Below, one piece after another: positions 25,727-35,142 of a stretch of DNA of 64,000 bases (within the stretch, counting starts at the first letter, position 1; each line of letters begins with the position of its first letter). The notes below the pieces were generated by a model. That model was given only the letters and a program-made list of their open reading frames with translations, was not told the origin of the DNA and searched no databases. The stretch is taken from the NCBI GenBank assembly GCA_903825895.1, contig CAIKCI010000028.1:1-64000 (forward strand), in the 5' to 3' direction. The position numbers and the translations under genes are program-made. This stretch comes from an uncultured Actinomycetes bacterium. GTDB lineage: Bacteria > Actinomycetota > Acidimicrobiia > Acidimicrobiales > RAAP-2.

Positions 25727-28105
25727 GTGGACGCAGCTGCTGGTGAATCAAACGACGATTCCAGATTTGTTCCTGCCCGGGCGGTTGCAAGAAATCTGGC
25801 GCGGGATTTCCCTGAATCATTTACCTACCGTTTAAAGAATCGATTCTTAGGAAAACCTTTAGTCAGTGAACTTCTTGAGTCTGAACGGCTGAGTAAGCCG
25901 GTTGCATTGGGGGTGCTCGCACCGGACTGCATTTCTTCGTCGGCCTATGGAGCCGAAGAAATGCTCACCCAGTTAACCCCATTTATTGGGCTCGCAGCGT
26001 TTACGCTGCTGGTACCGGTCACGATGGCGATTCTTGGTGTGTTGTTTTTCGTCACCTTGTCTTACTTTGACGTGATCGGAACCTACACAAAATTTGGTGG
26101 AGCCTACGTTGTCTCCCGAGATAATTTCGGTTCTAAAGTTGCACAAATCGCCGCAGTGGCGCTGCTCATTGACTACACCGTCACCGTCGCAGTTCAAACT
26201 GCGGCAGGCACCGCGGCACTGACATCCGCTGTTCCCAGTCTTCTGAGTTACACCGTCCCCATCACTGTCGGTGTCGTGCTGTTGTTGATTTATGGGAACC
26301 TGCGTGGCATTAAAGAAGCAGGAAAATTTTTCGCATTCCCTCTCTATTTCTATATTCTTGCGCTTGGAACCGTCATCATTCTTGGCTATCTCAAAGCGAT
26401 TACGGGGTCGCTTCATGCCCTCCCGATTCCGCCAGCGAGCAAACTTGTGGATGGCCATTTTGGATCAAGTGGCACCGGTTGGTTAATGGGACTGGCATAT
26501 ATTCAACTTTTGAGGGCCTTTGCGAACGGCGGCTCTTCGTTGACTGGTTTAGAAGCAATCAGCGATGGCGTAGCCGGTTTCCGAAAGCCCGAGACGGTCA
26601 ATGCCCGCGTCACACTCATCGTGATGAGTTGTGTTCTGGCGTTCCTCGTTCTGGGTACTTCGTTGTTGGCAAAGTGGACACATGCCGTTCCCTACGCAGC
26701 GGGATCTCCAACAGTGGTTTCTCAAGAAGTCAAAGCTGTGCTGGGTGCAGGTGCTACTGGCCACTTCTTCTTTTTGGTGGTGCAGTTAGCCACGCTCCTC
26801 ATTCTTTATACCGGTGGAAACACCTCGTTTAATGGCTTCCCCTTCCTCGTGAACTTTGTTGCGGGTGACCGATTCCTTCCTCGGCAACTCACCAAGCGTG
26901 GTCACCGTCTGGCGTTTTCCAATGGAATTTTGGTACTCGGTACCGTTGCGGTAGCTCTGGTGATTCTTTTCCAGGCGAAAGTCAACGGGCTTGTGTCTCT
27001 CTACGCAGTCGGCGTGTTCACCGGCTTTACGATGGCTGGTTTTGGGATGACCAAACACCATCTCGACCACAGGGACAATCCGAAATGGCGCAGGGGCGTC
27101 GTCATCAACGCGATCTCAGGTGGGATTTCACTTATCGTCGTCGTTATCTTCGTGATTGCAAAATTCCGAGAAGGTGCGTGGATCATCGTCGTGATCGGAC
27201 CAATCCTCTACGTCATCCTGATTCGACTGAATAAGCAATATACAAAGGAAGACAAGCTCTTGCGGAAGCAGGAAGCAGGTCAAAATGAAAGAGTTCGTCG
27301 TCGTCATGTCGTTCTTGTCTTGATCGACTCGTATGACCTTGCTTCCGCACGGGCGATTGCCTATGCGCAAACGCTCTCGCAGGACTCGCGCGCGGTGCAT
27401 TTTGACATCGACCCCATCGTCACGGCGGAATTAGGAAGGGTTTGGGAAGAGGTTGGTCCCCGCTGGCTTCCGCTCGACATTATTGAGTGTCCAGATCGTC
27501 GCCTGGTGCGATCGTCGCTTGAACTTGTTGCGAACACAGTTGAAGACAATGAGACCGAGTGCACCATTTTGCTTCCTCGCCGAAGGTTCGGGTCTCGATT
27601 AGCCAGGATTCTTCACGACCGAACGGCAGATTCCATCGCCGGTGCCGTGGGTGTCGTTCCAAATGTGAGTGCGACGATCGTTCCGTTTAATTTGGTGGAT
27701 CTTGAGCAAGGTAGAAAAGCGGAGAAAGTTGTCGAGAAAGAACGAAAAGCTGAGGAACCCCAGAAAAGTGGTTCGCCGAAGAAGGTTCTTCCGTCTGATC
27801 GTTTGCTTGCTGAACGGTCGTTTGGTTCGCTTGCCATCGATGACGTCCAATGGCGCCAGCGGGCAAAAATTGCTGGGCGAATCAAGTCTGTCCGGGTTCA
27901 GACGGGAACGGGAGCTTCTAATCTTGAGTGCACCATTGCTGATGAGTCAGGGAGTATGTTGCTGATCTTCCAAGGCAGGCCAAGGGTCCCGGGGATTGAG
28001 CCTGGTACTCGCATCGTGGTTGAAGGGATGGTGGGAGCCTGGCATCGTAAACTCGCCATCTTGAATCCTGACTTTGAAATTGTGGCTGGCTCTAGCGAGG
28101 ATTAG
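25727..28105 (+). CDS. KimA-like APC permease fused to a C-terminal OB-fold domain
   Basis: 792 residues. After a soluble N-terminus, about twelve membrane segments (residues 60-500) contain the KimA/APC-family LAPDCISSSAYGAEEML motif. A cytosolic region follows with a USP-like fold (RRRHVVLVLIDSYDLASARA). A charged linker of repeated EKERKAEE-like sequence leads to a last part of about 90 residues (near 27835-28105), VQWRQRAKIAGRIKSVRV to GTRIVVEGMVGAWHRKLAIL, with the pattern of an OB-fold. KimA transports K+ in Bacillus. The GTG at 25727 is the start. Confidence 0.82.
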   Translation: MDAAAGESNDDSRFVPARAVARNLARDFPESFTYRLKNRFLGKPLVSELLESERLSKPVALGVLAPDCISSSAYGAEEMLTQLTPFIGLAAFTLLVPVTMAILGVLFFVTLSYFDVIGTYTKFGGAYVVSRDNFGSKVAQIAAVALLIDYTVTVAVQTAAGTAALTSAVPSLLSYTVPITVGVVLLLIYGNLRGIKEAGKFFAFPLYFYILALGTVIILGYLKAITGSLHALPIPPASKLVDGHFGSSGTGWLMGLAYIQLLRAFANGGSSLTGLEAISDGVAGFRKPETVNARVTLIVMSCVLAFLVLGTSLLAKWTHAVPYAAGSPTVVSQEVKAVLGAGATGHFFFLVVQLATLLILYTGGNTSFNGFPFLVNFVAGDRFLPRQLTKRGHRLAFSNGILVLGTVAVALVILFQAKVNGLVSLYAVGVFTGFTMAGFGMTKHHLDHRDNPKWRRGVVINAISGGISLIVVVIFVIAKFREGAWIIVVIGPILYVILIRLNKQYTKEDKLLRKQEAGQNERVRRRHVVLVLIDSYDLASARAIAYAQTLSQDSRAVHFDIDPIVTAELGRVWEEVGPRWLPLDIIECPDRRLVRSSLELVANTVEDNETECTILLPRRRFGSRLARILHDRTADSIAGAVGVVPNVSATIVPFNLVDLEQGRKAEKVVEKERKAEEPQKSGSPKKVLPSDRLLAERSFGSLAIDDVQWRQRAKIAGRIKSVRVQTGTGASNLECTIADESGSMLLIFQGRPRVPGIEPGTRIVVEGMVGAWHRKLAILNPDFEIVAGSSED

Positions 28106-28182
28106 TAAAACTCCTCTCGACAACCACGAGATATTGAAGTGAAAAAGCCAAGGTCTTTGATCATGCGCCGTCATAATGGGGC

Positions 28183-28239
28183 GGATCGAAGCGATCCTTG
28201 AGGTACCCAAGAAGACCTATTTTGCTGGGTTTCTTGGGT
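28183..28239 (+). promoter_or_regulatory. Tandem hairpins in the leader before topA
   Basis: GGATCG-AAG-CGATCC is a 6-bp stem with a three-base loop (28183-28197). It is followed by ACCCAAGAA at 28205-28213 pairing with TTCTTGGGT at 28231-28239, a nine-bp stem with a 17-base loop. No T run follows, so a terminator is doubtful; a structured leader or permease 3' processing element is possible. Confidence 0.3.
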
Positions 28240-28369
28240 AATGTCACCGGCCGTGAGACAAGGTAGTGCAGAGTAGTGATCTAACCTTTGCCAGGACATA
28301 GGGTGAATCGTTCCGTTTTGAGAACCGACACGATACGGAAAACACGATCAGGAGAGGAGGTGGAGTCCA

Positions 28370-31174
28370 ATGAGTAAAGCACTGGTGATTGTTGAGTCGC
28401 CGGCAAAAGCGAAGACTATTTCAGCGATTTTGGGTGACGATTTCATCGTCGAATCCTCCATAGGTCACATCCGTGATCTTCCTCAGGGGGCCGATCAAGT
28501 TCCTGCAGAATATAAAGGTGAGTCCTGGGCGCGGATCGGCGTCAATGTCGATGATGGTTTTAAACCTCTCTATGTCGTAAATCCTGGCAAAAAAGAAGTC
28601 GTTAGGAAATTAACGAAACTAATGAAAGAAGTTGATGAAGTCTTCCTCGCAACCGATGAAGACCGTGAAGGCGAGGCTATCGCTTGGCACCTCCTCGAAG
28701 TCCTCAACCCGCAGATCCCGGTAAAGCGAATGGTCTTCCACGAGATCACCCGTTCGGCGATTGAAAAAGCCGTTGAAGAGTCCCGTGATCTTGATCGTCG
28801 ATTAGTCGACGCGCAAGAAGCGCGAAGAATTCTTGACCGACTTTATGGCTACGAAGTCTCGCCGGTGCTGTGGAAAAAGATTCTTCCTCGCCTCTCGGCG
28901 GGACGTGTTCAGTCAGTAGCCACCAGGCTCGTTGTGGAGCGCGAGCGCGAGCGGATGGCTTTTCGTTCCGCCAGTTGGCATGACGTTGTGACGCAACTGA
29001 AGAAAGACGACCAAGTCTTTGAAGGACAATTGGTCTCTCTTGATGAGAAGCAGTTGGCCGAAGGAAAAGACTTTGACGACACTGGAGCGTTAGTGGGGAA
29101 GCGGGAAGTACTGCAACTTGATGAAGTTGGAGCACAAGCAGTCGCTACCGCGTTGCTCGCCGCTACGCCAACGGTGACCTCGGTTTCTGAAAAGCCGTTT
29201 ACCTCGAAACCACAACCGCCGTTTATGACCTCCACGCTTCAACAAGAAGCCGGACGCAAACTCCGCCTCAGCGCCCAGATGGCTATGCGCACCGCCCAAC
29301 GGCTCTATGAAGAGGGTTGGATTACCTACATGCGTACCGACTCGACCACCTTGTCGGACGAAGCAATTAATGCCGCTCGCACCCAAGCTCGTCAACTCTT
29401 TGGTGACGAGTACGTCCCCGATACTCCACGTCGCTATGACCGCAAGGTCAAGAACGCCCAAGAGGCCCACGAAGCAATTCGTCCCGCAGGTGAATCCTTC
29501 CGCACCCCTGAAGAGGCCGGGAAGTCGCTGCGTGGCGATGAACTCCGTCTCTATGAACTGATTTGGGTTCGCACCATGGCGTCTCAGATGGCCGATGCTC
29601 GGGGCACCCAAGCGCAAGTACGGTTTGCCACACAACTCGGGGCCGAAGCGGGCACCTACCAAGGTTCTTCAGCGGTGTTACAAGCAAATGGGCGAGTCAT
29701 CTCCTTCCCTGGCTATCGCCGGGCCTATGTCGAAAGTGCCGACGATCCTGAAGCAGAGCTTGCAGAAGCTGAGCGAGTACTTCCCGCCATGGCCGAAGGC
29801 AATGCCGTCGGGGTCACTGAAGCAGAAGCGAAGTCCCACACGACGCAACCCCCCGCACGCTTTACCGACGCCTCGTTGGTCAAGAAGATGGAAGAACTGG
29901 GGATTGGCCGGCCGTCGACGTATGCCGCCGTCATCACCACGATTCAAGATCGTGGATATGTATGGAAGAAAGGCTCGGCCCTCGTTCCGAGTTTCACGGC
30001 TTTTGCCGTGGTGAAATTACTTGAAGAGCACTTTGCTGAATTGGTCGACTACAACTTCACGGCCTCAATGGAGGACGACCTTGATGCCATCGCGTCGGGA
30101 ACCGAGGAAGCGCTGCCGTGGTTAAGCAGATTCTACTTCGGCCACGATCCTGACGGGGTCAAAGGATTTGGACTTCACGAAGCCGTCTCTGGTCAATTGA
30201 CGGATATTGATCCTGTTGAAATCAACTCCATTCCACTCGGTGATGACCCCAAGAGCGGTGTCCCCATCGTGGCACGTGTGGGAAAGTTTGGTCCCTATCT
30301 CAAGCGTGGTGATGACACGGTCTCACTTCGTGAAGACACTCTCCCCGACGAACTGACTCCTGCCGAAGCTTCGGAGTTACTCGATGCCCCCCAAGGAGAC
30401 CGTTCGGTTGGGCTTGATCCCGAAACCGGATTGGACATCTTTGTCAAAGCTGGTCGCTTCGGCCCGTATCTTCAACTCGGCGATGCGAGTGACGGCGAAA
30501 AGCCAAAGACTGCATCGCTGCTCGCCACCATGACTCCAGAAAAGGTCACGCTAGAAGAAGCACTGCAACTTCTGTCGCTGCCCCGTCTTGTTGGTGTGGA
30601 TCCTGAGTCGAAGGAAGAGATCTTGGCGCAGAACGGTCGCTATGGGCCGTATATGACGAAGGGGAAAGACTCACGAAGTTTGACCACCGAAGACGAGATC
30701 TTCACCGTGACCCTCGAACAAGCACTCGTGATTTATGCACAACCCAAACAGGGCCGAGGTCGTGGCATCGTCAAACCACCACTGCGTGATTTAGGACCAG
30801 ACCCGGCGACTGGCGAGGCAATGTTGGTCAAAGATGGTCGTTTCGGTCCCTACGTGACCGACGGTACGACGAACGCCTCGCTTCGGGTGGGAGATCGGGT
30901 CGAAGAGATCACACCAGAGCGTGGCGCAGAACTCTTGGCCATTCGTCGTGAAGCTGGACCGGCGAAGAAGCGTTCGAAGAAGAAGGCAGCCAAGAAAAAG
31001 GCCCCAGCGAAGAAAAAAACCGCAGCCAAGAAGGCAACGACGAAGAAGGCAGCGGCCAAGAAAACTGTGGCAAAGAAAGTGTCGGCAGTAAAAAGCGACG
31101 CTGTTTTAGCAACGAGTAGTTCTCCACAAGAAACCGAACCGGCCGATGGAGACGGGTCGGACCCAGGATCGTGA
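28370..31174 (+). CDS. topA: DNA topoisomerase I with basic tail
   Basis: 934 residues. Relaxes negative supercoils by transient single-strand cleavage. The Toprim domain starts at KALVIVESPAKAKTISA, with EDREGEAIAWHL; the catalytic Tyr is in GWITYMRTDSTTLS. Four C-terminal repeats contain FGPYLKRGD, FGPYLQLGD, YGPYMTKGK and FGPYVTDGT. The end is lysine-rich (KKAAKKKAPAKKKTAAKKA), then an acidic tail. Strong ribosome binding site AGGAGAGGAGGTGGAG before the ATG. Its stop overlaps tmk. Confidence 0.97.
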   Translation: MSKALVIVESPAKAKTISAILGDDFIVESSIGHIRDLPQGADQVPAEYKGESWARIGVNVDDGFKPLYVVNPGKKEVVRKLTKLMKEVDEVFLATDEDREGEAIAWHLLEVLNPQIPVKRMVFHEITRSAIEKAVEESRDLDRRLVDAQEARRILDRLYGYEVSPVLWKKILPRLSAGRVQSVATRLVVERERERMAFRSASWHDVVTQLKKDDQVFEGQLVSLDEKQLAEGKDFDDTGALVGKREVLQLDEVGAQAVATALLAATPTVTSVSEKPFTSKPQPPFMTSTLQQEAGRKLRLSAQMAMRTAQRLYEEGWITYMRTDSTTLSDEAINAARTQARQLFGDEYVPDTPRRYDRKVKNAQEAHEAIRPAGESFRTPEEAGKSLRGDELRLYELIWVRTMASQMADARGTQAQVRFATQLGAEAGTYQGSSAVLQANGRVISFPGYRRAYVESADDPEAELAEAERVLPAMAEGNAVGVTEAEAKSHTTQPPARFTDASLVKKMEELGIGRPSTYAAVITTIQDRGYVWKKGSALVPSFTAFAVVKLLEEHFAELVDYNFTASMEDDLDAIASGTEEALPWLSRFYFGHDPDGVKGFGLHEAVSGQLTDIDPVEINSIPLGDDPKSGVPIVARVGKFGPYLKRGDDTVSLREDTLPDELTPAEASELLDAPQGDRSVGLDPETGLDIFVKAGRFGPYLQLGDASDGEKPKTASLLATMTPEKVTLEEALQLLSLPRLVGVDPESKEEILAQNGRYGPYMTKGKDSRSLTTEDEIFTVTLEQALVIYAQPKQGRGRGIVKPPLRDLGPDPATGEAMLVKDGRFGPYVTDGTTNASLRVGDRVEEITPERGAELLAIRREAGPAKKRSKKKAAKKKAPAKKKTAAKKATTKKAAAKKTVAKKVSAVKSDAVLATSSSPQETEPADGDGSDPGS

Positions 31175-31773
31175 GTACTCCAGGCCGTTTCCTCGTCTTT
31201 GAGGGAATCGATGGCTGTGGCAAGTCAACGCAAGTCGCACGAGTCGCTCAACAACGCGGGGCAATTGCAACCCATGAAATGGGGGGGACTCCACTCGGAG
31301 CAGAACTTCGGCAACTAATTCTCGGCTCGGGAGATGCACCAGTTCCTATGGCGGAAGCATTAATGATCGCTGCTGATCGAGCGCAGCACATCGCGGCGGT
31401 GATTGAGCCAGCGCTGTCGATCGGCACCGACGTGATCTCCGATCGTCATGTGGCCTCAACCATTGCCTATCAAGGCTATGGCCGGGGGCTCCCCTTAGAG
31501 GACCTGTTAATTTTGATTGACCTGGCCACGAATGGCCGGCGGCCAGATCTCACGGTGTTGCTCGATGTTCCTGTGAGTGTGTCGTTGACTCGCCGGGGGA
31601 AGAACCCCGATCGCATGGAACAACAAGATGCAGAATTTTTCGAGCGGGTCCGTGAGGGATATCTCGCCCAAGCCAAGGCTGACCCTGCAACATGGGTAGT
31701 GATCGACGCGCAACTACCTCTCGGCGAGGTGACGCGTCTCGTCGATCAAGCCTTGAAAGAACGTGGGCTGTAA
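31171..31773 (+). CDS. tmk: Thymidylate kinase
   Basis: 200 residues, phosphorylates dTMP to dTDP. P-loop FEGIDGCGKSTQ near residues 8-19, DRHVASTIAYQGYGRGL with the DRx motif, and LDVPVSVSLTRRGKNPDRME in the lid. GTG start overlaps the topA stop by four bases, and holB begins three bases after its stop, giving a topA-tmk-holB replication operon. Confidence 0.96.
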   Translation: MSTPGRFLVFEGIDGCGKSTQVARVAQQRGAIATHEMGGTPLGAELRQLILGSGDAPVPMAEALMIAADRAQHIAAVIEPALSIGTDVISDRHVASTIAYQGYGRGLPLEDLLILIDLATNGRRPDLTVLLDVPVSVSLTRRGKNPDRMEQQDAEFFERVREGYLAQAKADPATWVVIDAQLPLGEVTRLVDQALKERGL

Positions 31774-31776
31774 ATC

Positions 31777-32883
31777 GTGGCGACCTCTGATCTTTTTCTC
31801 GATATTCCTGGACAAGAACAGGCCATTCGCCAACTTCAAGAATCGCTGGCTGATCCTTTGCACGCCTATGCGTTTCTCGGACCACAAGGATCGGGGAGCT
31901 TGCGGGCTGCGCGGGACTTTGCCGCAGGCTTGTTGTGTGAAAACGGTGGCTGTGGGATCTGTGAGTCGTGTTTCAAAGTTCGTCGGGGGATTCACCCTGA
32001 CGTTCTTTATCATGAGCCCGATGGGACGCAGTACAAACTTGATCATGTAACCCCTCGTAAGGATGGACCTCCGGCCCATGAAACGATCACGGGTCAAGCA
32101 CAACGTCGCCCACTCGAAGGGCCCCGCACGATCATCATTATTGAGCGCGCTGATCTCTTACGCCTCGCAGCGCCAGCACTTTTGAAAACACTCGAAGAAC
32201 CGCCTCCCACCACGGTCTTTCTTTTGTTGGCGAATGACTTTCCTCGTGATCTTGAGACAATTCGAAGTCGTTGTGTTGTCATTTCATTTGATTCGCTCCA
32301 ACCAACCACGATCGCTGAGTGGCTCATCGATCAAGGAATCGGTCACGAACTCGCCGCTTCACTTGCTGAAGGCTCGGCCGGTGATGCCGATCGGGCACTG
32401 CTCTTGGCGAAAGATCCGGATTACGTTCAGCGTTTAGCTCTTTGGCAACAAGTCCCCGACAGGCTTGATGGATCAGGAAGCACCGCTACTGAGTTGGCTC
32501 TTGAAGTACACAATTCCTTGAAAGACGCATCGGCGATGTTGGAGCAACTTCAAGCCCAAGAACTTGACGAGCTCACCGAAGATTCTAAAGCTCGAGGTGA
32601 ACGCTCTCTTCCCGGCAAGAAAGAACTCCTTGATCGCCATAAGCGTGAGATTCGACGATTCCAAACGAATGAACTCATCGCTGGACTCGCGATACTGGCC
32701 CGTCGTTATCGCGACCGGATGTTGGCCGCTGAACGAAGTGCTACCCCCAGCGCCCCAGAGACCATGCGCGCCTGTGGGGAGGCGGTGGACACCATTGGCC
32801 AACTCGTTTCGATGTTGCCTCGAAACCCCCGCCAGCCGCTGGCCTTAGAGCGGCTGTTTTTACAACTTTCTCACGAGGCCTGA
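31777..32883 (+). CDS. holB: DNA polymerase III delta-prime subunit (clamp loader)
   Basis: 368 residues, AAA+ clamp-loader component. The nucleotide site is degenerate (GPQGSGSLRAARD), as in delta-prime, which does not hydrolyse ATP. Zinc-binding cysteines are visible in CENGGCGICESCFKV. IIERADLLRLAAPALLKTLEEPP and IRSRCVVISF are clamp-loader signatures, the latter carrying the SRC arginine-finger motif. GTG start at 31777. Position after tmk is the common actinobacterial and firmicute order. Confidence 0.93.
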   Translation: MATSDLFLDIPGQEQAIRQLQESLADPLHAYAFLGPQGSGSLRAARDFAAGLLCENGGCGICESCFKVRRGIHPDVLYHEPDGTQYKLDHVTPRKDGPPAHETITGQAQRRPLEGPRTIIIIERADLLRLAAPALLKTLEEPPPTTVFLLLANDFPRDLETIRSRCVVISFDSLQPTTIAEWLIDQGIGHELAASLAEGSAGDADRALLLAKDPDYVQRLALWQQVPDRLDGSGSTATELALEVHNSLKDASAMLEQLQAQELDELTEDSKARGERSLPGKKELLDRHKREIRRFQTNELIAGLAILARRYRDRMLAAERSATPSAPETMRACGEAVDTIGQLVSMLPRNPRQPLALERLFLQLSHEA

Positions 32884-32909
32884 CTTGTCGGGTATTCTCG
32901 GGGGCTGTC

Positions 32910-32985
<76 letters not shown>

Positions 32986-33079
32986 AAATCTGTATCACCG
33001 ATTAGCTGAAGCTCTAGGTTCAACTGATACATTATCCATTGGCTGAATTATCTACTTCGGCTCGGAAAGGTCCTTACAA

Positions 33080-34799
33080 ATGGTTGTTCGATTGCTTGGT
33101 AAATTCCTGATCTCGTGCGCGCTCCTGTCTGCGTCGACTCTTGGAATTACGATCGGCATAAGCAACGTTGTGTTGAGTCCTCCCGTGGGGGGCAACATCA
33201 GCTTCACCTTCGATTAGTTCAATCACGCTGCCGACGACGGGTCTGAACCCCGCAGCGATCGGCTATGTCCAGCCCTATGCGATATCGTGTCCTGCCGCTT
33301 GGTCGTGCTTCGCCACTGGTGAATATCAAGATCAGGCAGGAACCACTCACGCCTTCGTAGCCACCTTGGCCAACGGAATCTGGGCCATGACGACGCTCCC
33401 CGCAACAGGTCTTAATCCGCCAACGGGAGCGATTCTCAGCATGAGTGGCAGCAGTATTTCGTGTCCAACGATTACTTCCTGTGTAGTGGCCGGAGGATAC
33501 GGATACGAGTTGGGATGGAGTTCATTCGTCGCCACATTATCTAATGGTGCATGGACCCTGCAGTCGGTACCAACATCAAGTTTGAGTCCGCCAGCAAGCA
33601 CCGAAGCTGGTTACGCCCAGATAAGCCTTTTTTCAATCTCTTGCAAGACGACTTCATCATGCGTCTCGGTAGGGTTCTACTATGACAGTTCCAGAACGTA
33701 TGACATGTTTGCGGCCACCTTGGCCAATGGAGAATGGACTGTTTCAACGCTCCCATCGACGGGCCTGAGCCCCGCTCAAATTAATTACATCACACCCGCT
33801 GGTATTTCGTGTCCAACAACGTCCTCGTGCGTGGCAACGGGAAATTACATGAATGCCAATGGTGGCTTCTCTGGATTTACGGCCACCTTGGCCAATGGGA
33901 CATGGACTCTTGCGACGCTCCCGTCAACGGGATTGAGTCCCTCGCCGAGGGGTGGAAACTACATGATGCCCGCTGGTATCTCTTGTGCGACGGCTACTTC
34001 GTGCGTCATAGCGGGGACCTACGTCGACACCTCAAATAATTCCTACGCATTCACAGCCACCTTGACTAATGGAACCTGGGGCATTGCGACGCTGACGTTA
34101 ACAGGCCTCAATCCTTCACCGGGCAGTAATACAGGTGTGGGTCCCGCTGGTATCTCTTGTGCGACGGCTACTTCGTGTTCCATGAGTGGCTGGTACCTCG
34201 ACAACTCACAGAACAGTGAGGGTTTCGTTGCCACTTTGACCGGTGGAACTTGGGACTTTACGACGATACCGATATCGGATCTGAGTCCGGCGGTAGCCGA
34301 CAACCCCGGAATGAGCCCCTCTGGAATTTCTTGTCCAACCACGTCATCATGTGTCACGACTGGCTATTACTCTGGCCGCCAGAGCAACAGTGTCCCATTT
34401 GCTGCATCGGCCCCCGCTTCCCCTCAATCACCAACCGGTGTGAGCGCTGTAGCGGGCGATAGCCAAGTGAGCGTCTCATGGACGGCATCCGCGAGAGCGA
34501 CGAGCTACACCGCCATTGCGTCTCCCGGGGGACAGGCCTGCACGACGACTACGACGTCCTGTGTTATCGCAGGTTTGATGAATGGAGCGACCTATTCCAT
34601 AAGTGTGAAGGCTTCGAATTCGAGTGGGACCTCTGATCCTTCACCAGACATCTCGATAACGACAACGAGTACGGCAACGTTGGCGAAACTAGCTGCAACC
34701 GGGATGAATCTCGCACTTCCCATTGCGCTTGCTGCGGCATTTGTTGGGTTTGGAAGCCTTGGAATTCTTGAAGCGCGACGAAGGCGTCGGAAGATTTAG
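33080..34799 (+). CDS. Cell-wall anchored seven-repeat (propeller-like) surface protein, frameshifted at a G6 tract
   Basis: An ATG at 33080, behind GGAAAGG, opens a signal peptide (MVVRLLGKFLISCALLSAST) but this frame stops at TAG 33215-33217. The +1 frame then carries seven repeats of about 55 residues, each with an ISCPTTSSCVATG-like pair of cysteines, a fibronectin III-like domain (SPTGVSAVAGDSQVSVSW onward, to about 34675) and a sorting signal LAATG (34689-34703) followed by a membrane helix and RRRRRK. LAxTG is the class E sortase motif. The second frame has no ATG or GTG start before the first repeat, only an internal TTG at 33366, so the two parts are one gene joined across GGGGGG at 33187-33192; loss of one G restores the frame. 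Seven blades suggest a beta-propeller. Confidence 0.72.
33187..33192 (+). repeat. Homopolymeric G6 tract at the frameshift point
   Basis: Six consecutive G bases lie exactly where the signal-peptide frame must be left to enter the repeat frame. G5, or G8, would make one continuous reading frame. Such tracts mutate by slipped-strand mispairing, and they are also common sequencing-error sites. Confidence 0.8.
33222..34404 (+). repeat. Seven coding repeats of about 165-180 bp
   Basis: Each unit encodes, in order, a [ST]TLPxTGLxP-like turn, an ISCxxxxSC disulfide-like pair, and FxATLxNGxW. Cysteine pairs occur in all seven units (ISCPAAWSC, ISCPTITSC, ISCKTTSSC, ISCPTTSSC, ISCATATSC twice, ISCPTTSSC). 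The fifth and sixth units share ISCATATSC exactly, suggesting recent duplication. Confidence 0.8.
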
Positions 34800-35142
34800 C
34801 GACCGAGTGGTGATCAGCAGGTGGCTACGGCTTGGCACTTAACCTTTTCTTCTCGGAAACAGACGACGGTACCCATTTCCTCAATGATCGACTCACCTTC
34901 GCGGAGCCCCAGAGGTTGCATCGAAAACTGATTTCAGATTTCGAGAAAGAAAGCGCTCGTCGACAGTATTTCTTTGCCGGGAGCACTGAGAATTTACGCA
35001 GGGTCTCGAACTCCCCGTAATCGCATCATACAATTCGTCTTGCACGGCTCAGAAGTGAAGGTTCTCACTCGCCAGATTGTTCTCTGCGAAGAATTGGGTA
35101 AGCGATTAGGGTAAGCAGTGGTAAGCAGATTGGAGTAACGCT
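34800..35142. other. 343-bp stretch without a convincing gene
   Basis: A 62-codon frame at 34832-35020 on the plus strand lacks an ATG and a ribosome binding site and shows no domain signature, so I do not call it. A tandem-like GGTAAGCA duplication occurs at about 35109-35130, just before the next gene's ribosome binding site. No RNA fold was recognised. Confidence 0.5.

Noticed and set aside
30961-31150. Lysine-rich end of topA as an anomaly
   Set aside because: Such tails are common on actinobacterial topoisomerase I, so only the similar tail on glutamine synthetase is reported as unusual.
34832-35020. 62-codon open frame after the surface protein gene
   Set aside because: No ATG or GTG start with a ribosome binding site, no domain or signal, and composition unlike its neighbours.
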